Origin: Campylobacteraceae bacterium | GTDB lineage: Bacteria; Campylobacterota; Campylobacteria; Campylobacterales; Campylobacteraceae | Length of the DNA: 64,000 bases | Reading direction: 5' to 3' | Assembly: GCA_031263195.1 (NCBI GenBank) | Contig: JAISGD010000024.1 | Coordinates: 62,001-126,000, forward strand | Made by a program: the position numbers and the translations under genes | Shown: one piece after another, positions 27,634 through 35,892 of the stretch | How positions within the stretch are numbered: position 1 is the first letter of the stretch | How the letters are laid out: each line of letters begins with the position of its first letter | The notes under the pieces: generated by a model | The model's database searches: none | The model's input: only the letters and a program-made list of their open reading frames with translations | What the model was told of the DNA's origin: nothing

Positions 27634-28056
27634 ATGGTATATCTCGCACAGACTGATACGACAGTTGGATTTTTATCCAAAGACGCTAAACTTTTAAACG
27701 CGCTGAAATCACGCGCACTTGATAAATGTTGCATTGTATGTGCTGCGTCATTTTCGGAACTTAAAGCAAGAGTGCCGAGCAAATATAAAAATCTTGTTCG
27801 ACGCGCTAAGAAAACAACATTTATTTTACAAAACGGTTTTTCATTCAGGCTTGTAAAAGATGACGCGCATGCGACATTGTTACGAAAAACAGGCTGGCTT
27901 TACTCTACATCTGCAAATGAAACCGGTAAGCGTTTTGATATGGAATTTGCCAAATCAAAAGCTGATATTATAATAGAAGATGAGAGAGGATTTTTTGAGA
28001 GCGCACCATCCGCGATACTGAAACTTGGGCGTAAACATCTTAAAAAGATACGCTAA
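27634..28056 (+). CDS. Short Sua5/YrdC-family-like protein
   Basis: 140 residues resembling a shortened Sua5/YciO/YrdC protein: VYLAQTDTTVGFLS at the start corresponds to the family's 'TDT.YGL' segment, and LYSTSANETGKRFDMEFA to the 'tSAN.sG' block near the end. Full TsaC/Sua5 enzymes (threonylcarbamoyl-AMP synthase for tRNA t6A) are about 190-350 residues, so much of the middle is missing. It may be a Campylobacterota-specific short form or a non-catalytic relative. The ribosome binding site is poor. It converges with the Sel1 gene downstream. Confidence 0.65.
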   Translation: MVYLAQTDTTVGFLSKDAKLLNALKSRALDKCCIVCAASFSELKARVPSKYKNLVRRAKKTTFILQNGFSFRLVKDDAHATLLRKTGWLYSTSANETGKRFDMEFAKSKADIIIEDERGFFESAPSAILKLGRKHLKKIR

Positions 28057-28096
28057 CTGTCAGCATATAATTTATAAATTAAAAAATTTGGTATGA

Positions 28097-28567
28097 TTAA
28101 TATCCTTGTTCATTTAATTGTTTATACAAATCACAGATATATTTTTCTCTCAAAGCATCGCAAGCCTTACCGAAATATTTTTTTGCAGTATGCTTATCTT
28201 GTTTTACGCCTTCACCGCTAGAGTATAAATGACCAAGACCGATACAACCTCCTGCGTATCCTTCATCGCAAATTTTTTTGTAATACTCGAATGCTTTTAA
28301 ATAATCCCGCTCTACACCTTGTCCATTAGCATATAAGGTACCAAGATAAAAACAACTTGTAGCATCTTCTTTAGCACAAGCTTCTGTAAAATATTTAAAT
28401 GATTTAAAATAATCCTGCTTTACACCCTTACCTGCATAATATAAACTACCAACCTGCACGCAGTTTGTAACATTTCCTTTATCGCAATCTTTTTTAAAAA
28501 GTTCAAAACTTTCATCTGCCAATAATATACCTGATAAAAACACCAATATTAAAAATATCTTTTTCAC
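28097..28567 (-). CDS. Secreted Sel1-repeat, cysteine-rich protein
   Basis: 156 residues: signal peptide MKKIFLILVFLSGILLADE, then three or four Sel1-like repeats of 36 residues, each with a cysteine pair (CDKGNVTNC, CAKEDATSC, CDEGYAGGC) and the G.GV.qDy...A..Y motif. This is the layout of the Helicobacter cysteine-rich proteins (Hcp), which are periplasmic or secreted and disulfide-bonded. Last gene of a three-gene minus-strand operon with the AAA ATPase (16-base gap) and a Sel1 lipoprotein. Sel1 proteins are usually protein-binding scaffolds; the partner is unknown. Confidence 0.85.
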   Translation of the reverse strand: MKKIFLILVFLSGILLADESFELFKKDCDKGNVTNCVQVGSLYYAGKGVKQDYFKSFKYFTEACAKEDATSCFYLGTLYANGQGVERDYLKAFEYYKKICDEGYAGGCIGLGHLYSSGEGVKQDKHTAKKYFGKACDALREKYICDLYKQLNEQGY

Positions 28568-28583
28568 TTTTCTGTTCCCAAGT

Positions 28584-30317
28584 CTATTTTAAAAATCCTA
28601 CCGTACTGCCTTCTCCAAACGCGCCTTTAGTCTCTCTTTCTATAGCCTCTTTAAAGTCGTCCAGCGTAAAAATAGGCTCTTTTTTCAAAGCGACTTTAAG
28701 AGCGGTGTTTTTCAAAACTATCTGTATTTGACCTCCCGTAAGAGAATAACTAGCCAAATTTTTTATATCAAAATCCTCCTCGTACAAAGCGCTCTCAGGC
28801 AAAGCTTGCTGCCAAAGTTTTATTCGCTGTTTTAGATTTGGTTTCTCAAACTCTATCTTATAATCAAATCTTCTTGAAAACGCCGGGTCAATATTTTCCA
28901 GCATATTTGTAGTCGCTACCAAAAGTCCGTCAAATCGCTCTATTTGTTCTAAAAAAATGTTTTGCATTTGATTGTGCATTTTATCCGCGCTCGCCGCCCC
29001 TTCGCTTGATCTGGCGCTCAAAAATTGGTCGGCTTCATTTAACAACAAAAGAGGTTCTGTTTTTGTTTTATGACAAAGTTCTTTATAAGTGTCAAAGATT
29101 TTCCGCACGTTTTTTTCGCTCTCTCCCACATATTTGGACAAAATCTTTGAACAGTCAAAATTTAAAACTTGCTTTTTAAGTGATTTCGCCAACGAAAGAG
29201 CGGTCATCGTTTTGCCGGTTCCCGGCGGTCCGTAAAGAATAATCTTCGCGTCAACCCCCTTTTTCTTATCTTTTATGCCCCACTCTTTCAAACGAGCCAC
29301 CACGACTTTATCTAATTGCTTTAAGATACCCTCCAACGCGTCTCGTATTTTCGGGGATATGACGACGTCGTTTAAATTTGTCTTTGGTTCTATCAGCTCA
29401 AAAATATCTTGCTCGGCTATTAACATATCAAGTTTTATCTTTTTGCTTTTTTTCTCTTTATCAGGATGCATAATCTTTTGCAAAATATCCTCATTGATAT
29501 AAAAACTCCTGCTCACTCCTCCAAAAGCGGTAAACATCTCGTCATAGTCGATAATCCCGCTTTCAATGAGTTTTGAACCGTCCTCTAAAATCGCGCGATT
29601 TTTTATGCGTTCGTACTCGTCAAAACTAACAAGTCCTATTAGAGTATTCATCTCTCTTAAACTTTCAAACTCTCCGGAATACTCCTCTTTCAAAAGCGCT
29701 AAAAAAATAATCTGCTCTTTTATATCAAACGAGTGTTCCTTAAAAAGACTCTCTATCACGACCTCGTTTTTCGTGACTTTAAGCCGTTCGCTTATACGCG
29801 CTTCCAAAAGCTGAAGTTTTGTTTGAAGTCTATTGACGCCAATAGCGTTTTGAGTTGTATTTTGTCTTGTGGAACTTATTTTTTGATATAACTCTATCCT
29901 GAAAAATTGATCTTTTATATACTCCAAATGGTCGCTATAAGGCGTAATATCGGGCAGTATCATCTCTAAATTTCCATCTTCCAAAAGCTTTAAAAATGTG
30001 GGGCTTGGAGTTATTATGCCGTTGTAAAGCTCAAGATTGGAAAAATCGCTCAATTTCAACTGCGTAAAATTGCTTTGTATCACCCAGCCAAGATCTATTA
30101 CATTTTTTAAAAGCGGAACTTTTTGAAGCTGCGCGTAATCTTTTTTGCCAAAAATCTCGATTAGTATATCGTTAGCGATAATATCAACTTCGCCTTCAAT
30201 ATAATGACGCACCAACGCTTGAAGTATTTTCGCCTCGTCTTCGCCGCATTTTAAATGCGAAAAGATTTTACTTTTTTTTATATCCTCATTTTCTAAAAAA
30301 TCTATCAAATATTCCAA
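28584..30317 (-). CDS. AAA-family ATPase with long N-terminal region, TTG start
   Basis: 577 residues. The first 330 or so are helical and of unknown function. The C-terminal AAA domain has Walker A LYGPPGTGKTMTALSLA (near 360), a Walker B in which the usual Asp-Glu is Asn-Glu (LLLLNEADQFL), sensor LLVATTNML and arginine finger region IDPAFSRRFDYKI. This resembles the classical AAA type (FtsH/spastin-like core) found as a conserved gene in Campylobacter. The start is TTG with GAGG upstream. It lies between two Sel1-protein genes with gaps of 12 and 16 bases. It probably remodels a protein in the cytoplasm; the target is unknown. Confidence 0.82.
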   Translation of the reverse strand: MEYLIDFLENEDIKKSKIFSHLKCGEDEAKILQALVRHYIEGEVDIIANDILIEIFGKKDYAQLQKVPLLKNVIDLGWVIQSNFTQLKLSDFSNLELYNGIITPSPTFLKLLEDGNLEMILPDITPYSDHLEYIKDQFFRIELYQKISSTRQNTTQNAIGVNRLQTKLQLLEARISERLKVTKNEVVIESLFKEHSFDIKEQIIFLALLKEEYSGEFESLREMNTLIGLVSFDEYERIKNRAILEDGSKLIESGIIDYDEMFTAFGGVSRSFYINEDILQKIMHPDKEKKSKKIKLDMLIAEQDIFELIEPKTNLNDVVISPKIRDALEGILKQLDKVVVARLKEWGIKDKKKGVDAKIILYGPPGTGKTMTALSLAKSLKKQVLNFDCSKILSKYVGESEKNVRKIFDTYKELCHKTKTEPLLLLNEADQFLSARSSEGAASADKMHNQMQNIFLEQIERFDGLLVATTNMLENIDPAFSRRFDYKIEFEKPNLKQRIKLWQQALPESALYEEDFDIKNLASYSLTGGQIQIVLKNTALKVALKKEPIFTLDDFKEAIERETKGAFGEGSTVGFLK

Positions 30318-30329
30318 TTTTTATCCTCT

Positions 30330-31265
30330 TTATTTAATTCTTTTGGCGGCGTTGCATCCGTCTTCCAGTCCGAAATCACACGCCTTTTTAAAAAAGTTTT
30401 TCGCCGCTTCCATATTATATACGCCGCCTCTTTTATCAGCGTATAAAAGTCCTATTTGATAGCATATGTTTTTGTTTGAACGACTGCTGCAAGCTTGATT
30501 GAAGTAATTAGCCGCCTCTTGCAAGCTTGTTATCGGGCTCTTTTTGTCCGTATATAAAATGGCAATCTTATAGCAGCTATCAGTGTCTTTCAAATCACAT
30601 CCTTTCTCATAAAAGTTGCTTGCTTTGAAGTAATCCTTAGGAGCGCTTTGCGTATAAATATCGCCTGCCTTGACGCAACCTTTGGCATACCTCATGTCGC
30701 AGGCTCTTTCAAAAAAATTCTGTGCTTTTACCGTGTCGTTATTTTCTAAATAATAGTTTCCAAATTCATAACATTTGAGTGAGTCGCCGCTATAAATACC
30801 GACAGTGCATGATTTTTCTATAAAAGCCCTCGCTTTTGCCGAATCTTTTGGAACGCCAAGACCGTTTTCATATATATTGGCGGCATTTTCACAACTCTCA
30901 TAAAGCCCTCCTTCGCAAGCTTGGGCATAATATTTAACCGCTTCGGTATAACTTTGCGTTAAACCCTCACCTGTTTCATACATATTTCCAATTAACGAGC
31001 ACCCTTTTCCGTATTTGGCTTTACAGCTTTTGTCTAAATATCCAACAGCTTCTTGATAATTTTTATTTAGGTAGTAATGATAGCCTATGTTGTAACAAGA
31101 TAATTTATCATTATTTTCATCGCAACCAATTTTAAAATGCCCTATAGCAGCCTCATAATCTCCTCTTTTCATCGCGGCATCACCGGCTACAAAGTTTTCG
31201 TCAAATAAAAGCGAGCAGCCGCCTAAAAAAACCGCGATGGCGGCAAACAGAGCAACTCTTCTCAT
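30330..31265 (-). CDS. Sel1-repeat lipoprotein
   Basis: 311 residues with a lipoprotein signal (AAIAVFLGGC, Cys about 17) and seven or more Sel1/Hcp-like repeats, each with one or two cysteines (for example CSLIGNMYETGEGLTQSYTEAVKYYAQAC). It should be anchored in the outer membrane or periplasmic face of the inner membrane. The GGAG before the ATG is clear. First gene of the Sel1-AAA-Sel1 operon. Hcp relatives in Helicobacter were called beta-lactamase-like but are best viewed as disulfide-rich scaffolds. Confidence 0.86.
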   Translation of the reverse strand: MRRVALFAAIAVFLGGCSLLFDENFVAGDAAMKRGDYEAAIGHFKIGCDENNDKLSCYNIGYHYYLNKNYQEAVGYLDKSCKAKYGKGCSLIGNMYETGEGLTQSYTEAVKYYAQACEGGLYESCENAANIYENGLGVPKDSAKARAFIEKSCTVGIYSGDSLKCYEFGNYYLENNDTVKAQNFFERACDMRYAKGCVKAGDIYTQSAPKDYFKASNFYEKGCDLKDTDSCYKIAILYTDKKSPITSLQEAANYFNQACSSRSNKNICYQIGLLYADKRGGVYNMEAAKNFFKKACDFGLEDGCNAAKRIK

Positions 31266-31363
31266 CTACTGCTCCTTCCAAAAATTGTATTTATTATAAA
31301 ATAATAGCACAAAGAGGATATTTTTGCTTTTTTAGCGTTTTTGAGCTTACTATGTGAGGGTTT

Positions 31364-32950
31364 TTAAAAAATATCATTATCGCTTGTATGTTTTATATCT
31401 ATATCGGCGACTTGCTCCTTTAAAATCCTTTTCAATACTTTACCTGTGGCGTTTTTCGGCAACTCTTTCGAGAAGAAAATATGCTTTGGAATTTTAAAAT
31501 TAGCGAGGTGTTGTTTTAAATATTTTTTGATTTGTAATTCATTCATAGGCTCAACTACATTATCTTTAAATTGGATAAATGCTACCACATCCTCATCGCC
31601 AAGTTCGCTTTTTTTACCTATTACAGCGGCGATTTCAACATCGTTTAATTGATATAAAATCTCTTCGATTTCGCGCGGATAGATATTTATTCCTTTTGAA
31701 ATTATCAAATCTTTTTTTCTGTCCACTATAAATAAAAAGCCGTCTTCATCAAGTTTTCCCAAATCTCCCGTTCTAACCCAACCGTTTATCAATGTCTCGG
31801 CGGTAGCTTCCGGTCTATTAAGATAGCCCTGCATAGCGCAGTCGCCTTTAACTATTATTTCACCCACTTCACCTAAGGGTAGCTCCATCATTTCATCATC
31901 TACTATTTTTATCTCATATCCGGGAAGTGCAGGTCCGACTGAAAGCGGCTTTTGCTTTTCAAGTCTATTTACAGCGACTGCAGGAGAGCATTCACTAAGT
32001 CCATAGCCTTCAAGCAAAACGCCGCGTGTAAATTTTTTACCAAAATCCAATAGAGATTTCTCGCTTAAAGGTGCACTGCCTGATATAAAAAGCCTGACTT
32101 TATGAAACCACATAAAATACCAGGGAATTTTTGCTTTTATAAGAGCATTATATACAGTGGGTACGCCTAAAAATATCGTTACTTTTTTTAAAAGCGTCTG
32201 TTTTAATATATTTGAAAAAGGAAAAACAGAGCGAATAACTACAACCGAAGAGTTGAAATATATAGGCAGCATCACCATAATCGTAAGTGTAAATGTATGA
32301 AACATCGGCAAATAGACGATAAATCTATCTTTTGGTTCTATTTTAAAAGCGATTTTCACTGCGACCATATTTGAAAGCATATTGCGGTAACTTAGCATAG
32401 CGCCTTTTGGTTTACCCGTTGTGCCCGAAGTATAAACTATGCAGGCGATATCGTCTATAGTGGGGCGTTTAGTTGGTGTATATGCGCTTTGTTGATGATT
32501 CATAATAGTCTTGTAGTTTAGGTTTTTATCATCATAGTATTCATACTCTTCCGTCCAAATGATGGCCTCTATTTTTGTGGAATTAAATAATCTTTTGGTC
32601 TCTTTGGCAAATGATGCGGATGAAAACAGCAGTTTTGCGCTGCAATCGTTTAGGATATGCTCAAACTCTTCGCGCTTCAAAAATGTATTTATTGGTACGC
32701 TTATCGCGCCGAGTTTCGAAAGCGCCAGCAAAGAGATGATAAACTCTTCGCTGTTCACGACTATGATAGCCGCCGTATCGCCCGCTCTTATACCAAACTC
32801 GTATAGAAAATCCGCCAAAATATCCACTTTTTGTTTCAGTTCGATATTGCTTATTTTCTGTTTGTCTATAAAGAACATAGTCTTTTTGGGATTTTCTTTG
32901 GCATTATGTTCTACCATTTCGTAAAAATTTTGAAAGTTATATCCTAACAT
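31364..32950 (-). CDS. AMP-forming fatty acid (acyl)-CoA ligase
   Basis: 528 residues, ANL superfamily. ATP loop YTSGTTGKPKGAMLSYRN, LEGYGLSECSPAVAVN, hinge VRTGDLGKLDEDGFLFIVDRKKDLIISKG and the catalytic lysine in KNATGKVLKRIL are all intact, so the enzyme should be active. The overall pattern is that of long-chain-fatty-acid CoA ligases. The FadL-type porin gene sits two bases upstream in the same operon, supporting a fatty acid substrate. No beta-oxidation enzyme genes are in the window. Confidence 0.88.
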   Translation of the reverse strand: MLGYNFQNFYEMVEHNAKENPKKTMFFIDKQKISNIELKQKVDILADFLYEFGIRAGDTAAIIVVNSEEFIISLLALSKLGAISVPINTFLKREEFEHILNDCSAKLLFSSASFAKETKRLFNSTKIEAIIWTEEYEYYDDKNLNYKTIMNHQQSAYTPTKRPTIDDIACIVYTSGTTGKPKGAMLSYRNMLSNMVAVKIAFKIEPKDRFIVYLPMFHTFTLTIMVMLPIYFNSSVVVIRSVFPFSNILKQTLLKKVTIFLGVPTVYNALIKAKIPWYFMWFHKVRLFISGSAPLSEKSLLDFGKKFTRGVLLEGYGLSECSPAVAVNRLEKQKPLSVGPALPGYEIKIVDDEMMELPLGEVGEIIVKGDCAMQGYLNRPEATAETLINGWVRTGDLGKLDEDGFLFIVDRKKDLIISKGINIYPREIEEILYQLNDVEIAAVIGKKSELGDEDVVAFIQFKDNVVEPMNELQIKKYLKQHLANFKIPKHIFFSKELPKNATGKVLKRILKEQVADIDIKHTSDNDIF

Positions 32951-32952
32951 AT

Positions 32953-34212
32953 TTAAAACCTGTATGTAAATGACATATTTAAAAGATGTGCGCTGCCATC
33001 GGTAAATTTGCCGTTAACGCCGTATTGGTTGGTTGCAATATTGCGCTCCTCTTTGTCCGAAAAGAGATATGCCATACCAATACTCATATCTTGATTTAAC
33101 TTATATTCAAAGCCTGCGGCGTAATTTTTAGAATCCGAATCCGGCAGTTCAAATGCTAAATTTTCACTTGGTGCCGGCGTTTTATCTATAGTAAATCCTG
33201 CCATTAGTTTTAGATTATCCGTCGCTTGATGCGTTACGCCAAGTCGAAAAGTATTGGAATCGCGCCAATTTTTCGGTTTTGCTTTACCAAAAAACTTTGT
33301 AGCCTCATTGCCACTCTCATTTGGAAAATTAAAATCTATCTGTTTAAACGCCGACCAGTAGACTCTCTCGTATACAAATTCAACCGTTGTTTTTTGAAAA
33401 AATGTGTAAGCAACAGCCAGATCAAGCACGGCGGGCAACGGAACTTCGACGTTTGCATCCCCATTATACGAATATATTGCATAATTCAAGTCTGCATCGC
33501 CACTTAAAGTCAAATTGACTTTTGAGCGATATGTTGCGGCAAATTTTAACTCTTCGGTTGGTCTGATGGAGAGCGCCAGATTGTATCCAAAATCAAACGA
33601 ATCTCCTTCCATGTCCATTTTAACAGGCTGTCCCATGCCATTTGCATCGCTTGCTACTTCACCTGTTGTATAAACAGCTCTCGCTCCAAATCCTATAGAT
33701 GCATAATCGTTTATCTTGTAAGCTGCCGTAGGATTAGCCTCTATAATTTTTAATGAGAATTTTTTTGCGCTCATGGCTTGATACGACGTATCCCATCGTT
33801 TTGCAAGACCTCCCGGAACCGCTACGGAAAAACCAAATCTCCAGTCATCATGATATACCGGCGTTACAAAATGCAAAAGCGGAGCTACTATATTTTCTGC
33901 TTTTGACTTGCCGTCATGTGAACCACCGAGTGAAGCATTATTGTCGGTATAAGTCATTTTCGGCAGATTTACATATGTAAGAAATAATTGAAGTTCACTT
34001 TTGTTTGGATCTAAAAACGCCATATTAGCAGGATTGTAGTAACTTGCGTCCGCTCCGTTTACCGCCGCGACATTTGCCGCGCCAAGAGCTAAACCGCTTA
34101 GAGATTGCTCAGGAATTTTATATCCCGAAGCCAATACCGATGAACTAAGAAGAGCCGATATAGCCAACGCTTGAACGCAAATTTGTTTTTGAAAGTTATT
34201 TGTACTTTTCAT
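32953..34212 (-). CDS. FadL/OmpP1/TodX-family outer membrane channel
   Basis: 419 residues. After a signal peptide (QALAISALLSSSVLASG) the mature protein begins YKIPEQSLSGLALGAANVAAVNGADASYYNPANMAF, the family start with the NPA motif that plugs the barrel. The rest is alternating beta strands ending in F (LNMSFTYRF), the outer membrane insertion signal. It should carry fatty acids or other hydrophobic molecules into the cell. Two bases separate it from the acyl-CoA ligase gene downstream and 16 from nfo upstream. Confidence 0.9.
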   Translation of the reverse strand: MKSTNNFQKQICVQALAISALLSSSVLASGYKIPEQSLSGLALGAANVAAVNGADASYYNPANMAFLDPNKSELQLFLTYVNLPKMTYTDNNASLGGSHDGKSKAENIVAPLLHFVTPVYHDDWRFGFSVAVPGGLAKRWDTSYQAMSAKKFSLKIIEANPTAAYKINDYASIGFGARAVYTTGEVASDANGMGQPVKMDMEGDSFDFGYNLALSIRPTEELKFAATYRSKVNLTLSGDADLNYAIYSYNGDANVEVPLPAVLDLAVAYTFFQKTTVEFVYERVYWSAFKQIDFNFPNESGNEATKFFGKAKPKNWRDSNTFRLGVTHQATDNLKLMAGFTIDKTPAPSENLAFELPDSDSKNYAAGFEYKLNQDMSIGMAYLFSDKEERNIATNQYGVNGKFTDGSAHLLNMSFTYRF

Positions 34213-34228
34213 TAATTTAGTATCCCTT

Positions 34229-35086
34229 TTATCCCTTATTCGGGTTTTGTTGTAAACTGTAAAGCAGGTTTATCTCCTGCGCCCATATAGTTTCATCTAT
34301 TGTTTCCAAAATCAGCGGAATGTCGTCCATTCGCGCGTCATTCATAATAAATGAAAACGCTTCTAATCCCAATTCTCCTTTACCGATGCTCTCATGCCTG
34401 TCAACGCGACTTTGGAATTTTACCTTAGAATCGTTGATATGCATGCCCTTTAAATATTTAAATCCTATAATATTATCAAACTCTTGCATAGTTTTTTCAT
34501 AAACTTTTCTATTTCGTATATCATATCCCGATGTGAAAAGATGACAGGTATCTATGCAAACGCCTACACGTGATTTATCTGCGGAGTGTTCTATAAGATA
34601 GGCTAGATGTTCAAATCTATATCCAAGGTTGCTCCCTTGTCCGGCTGTATTCTCAGCTACGAGTGTAACGCCTGTACTTTTTTCCAAAACTTCATTCATA
34701 CAGTCAGATATGTTTTTCAAGCACTCTTCTTCGCTTATCTCTTTAAGGTGACTTCCGGGATGAAAATTTAATTTTTCAAGTCCTAACTCTTCACATCTTT
34801 GTACTTCGTCTAAAAACGCTTCAAACGATTTTTGTCTTTGCTCTTTGTTTGGGTGCCCTAAATTTATAAGATAGCTGTCGTGCGGCAGAACATATTTGGG
34901 TAGAATGCCAACTTCATCAAGCGCTTTTTTGAAAGCTTCTATCTGAGATTTTTCGAGTGGTTTTGCATTCCATTGACGTTGATTTTTGGTAAACAGAGCG
35001 AATGCTTTCGCATCTATGGCTTTAGCGTTAAACGGGGCGTTCTCTACTCCTCCACCAGCGCTTACATGTGCTCCTATGTATTTCAT
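34229..35086 (-). CDS. nfo: Endonuclease IV (AP endonuclease)
   Basis: 285 residues, TIM-barrel AP endonuclease. Family motifs and zinc ligands are present: [74 protein letters not shown] and ILETIDE. It cuts DNA at abasic sites in base excision repair. The start overlaps the upstream lipoprotein gene by four bases (ATGA). The link to FadL and acyl-CoA ligase is an operon association with no clear functional reason. Confidence 0.96.
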   Translation of the reverse strand: MKYIGAHVSAGGGVENAPFNAKAIDAKAFALFTKNQRQWNAKPLEKSQIEAFKKALDEVGILPKYVLPHDSYLINLGHPNKEQRQKSFEAFLDEVQRCEELGLEKLNFHPGSHLKEISEEECLKNISDCMNEVLEKSTGVTLVAENTAGQGSNLGYRFEHLAYLIEHSADKSRVGVCIDTCHLFTSGYDIRNRKVYEKTMQEFDNIIGFKYLKGMHINDSKVKFQSRVDRHESIGKGELGLEAFSFIMNDARMDDIPLILETIDETIWAQEINLLYSLQQNPNKG

Positions 35087-35577
35087 TGCTCTTTTCCGAG
35101 TTTTGTTATTTGTATTATCACGCTATTTTGCAAATCACTAAATTCGGCACCACTCTTATTTACTTCATACGATATATCAAACTCTTCTGCTTCAGCGATA
35201 TGTTGAAAAAATCCGCTGTCTGTTTTTGTAAGATTATGAGATTTATATATAGGTTTTTGTGCCAAAATATCGTCTATCAACTCATTGTAATGCGGCTGTA
35301 AAAAGAGTTTTTCGTTAAAAATCCCTCGTGTCATACATTTATCGTTGATACATATATTGCCTGCAGATTTATAGTCCAGCACTGCAACGCCGCCTGAAAA
35401 TATTTGCAAGTTAGCGTATTTACCGCCTCTTTTGTAAAAACCTATGCCACTTAATTTTAAAGAAGGGGTTTTAACGAGAAGCTTAACCGGCTGTGAAGTC
35501 TCTATATTCTGTTCTTTGACGCTGCATGCGCTGAAAAAAAGCATAATTCCTGCAAACATTATAAAAAATCTATACAT
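35083..35577 (-). CDS. Unknown lipoprotein
   Basis: The track ORF begins at 35640; ATG 35577 has GGAG at the right distance and starts a lipoprotein signal ([17 protein letters not shown], Cys about 18). The 164-residue protein contains [32 protein letters not shown] and one small disulfide-like pair ([12 protein letters not shown]). I do not recognise a named family, though such lipoproteins occur next to nfo in related bacteria as far as I recall. First gene of the nfo-FadL-ligase operon. Confidence 0.75.
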   Translation of the reverse strand: MYRFFIMFAGIMLFFSACSVKEQNIETSQPVKLLVKTPSLKLSGIGFYKRGGKYANLQIFSGGVAVLDYKSAGNICINDKCMTRGIFNEKLFLQPHYNELIDDILAQKPIYKSHNLTKTDSGFFQHIAEAEEFDISYEVNKSGAEFSDLQNSVIIQITKLGKEQ

Positions 35578-35674
35578 AATATACTCCAAGTACAACTTTA
35601 AATTGCAAAAACAAACTAAAAAAGTTAAGCATTCTACCATAAATTCTTTTTACAAATATTTAAGGTATGCGTGT

Positions 35675-35680
35675 TATAAT
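35675..35680 (+). promoter_or_regulatory. -10 box of the tRNA-Glu promoter
   Basis: gtgTTATAATtct lies 45 bases before the tRNA. A tttaca word further upstream is a poor, widely spaced -35, as is common in this phylum. Confidence 0.55.
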
Positions 35681-35724
35681 TCTACCCTTTGTTTTTATAT
35701 TCAAAATTAGCCGCTTCTAAATAC

Positions 35725-35799
35725 GGCCCATTCGTCTAACGGTTAGGACATCGCCCTTTCACGGCGGTAACACGAGTTCGAATCTCGTATGGGTCACCA
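35725..35799 (+). tRNA. tRNA-Glu (anticodon TTC)
   Basis: 75 bases including an encoded CCA end. Acceptor GGCCCAT pairs with ATGGGTC, the D arm is TCGTCTAACGGTTAGGACA, the anticodon stem-loop is CGCCCTTTCACGGCG, and the T arm is CGAGTTCGAATCTCG. It stands alone, with the phosphoethanolamine transferase gene 93 bases downstream. Confidence 0.97.
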
Positions 35800-35892
35800 C
35801 TTACTGGATTTTATGTGCTTCTGTCGGATTATTGACTGCTATTTACTTTATTTATTTTATAGTTCCACGAATTATTTCGAGGGAATTTATAA

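Noticed and set aside
35444-35710. 88-residue ORF opposite the lipoprotein start
   Set aside because: It is a shadow of the lipoprotein signal region and tRNA-Glu promoter with no ribosome binding site.
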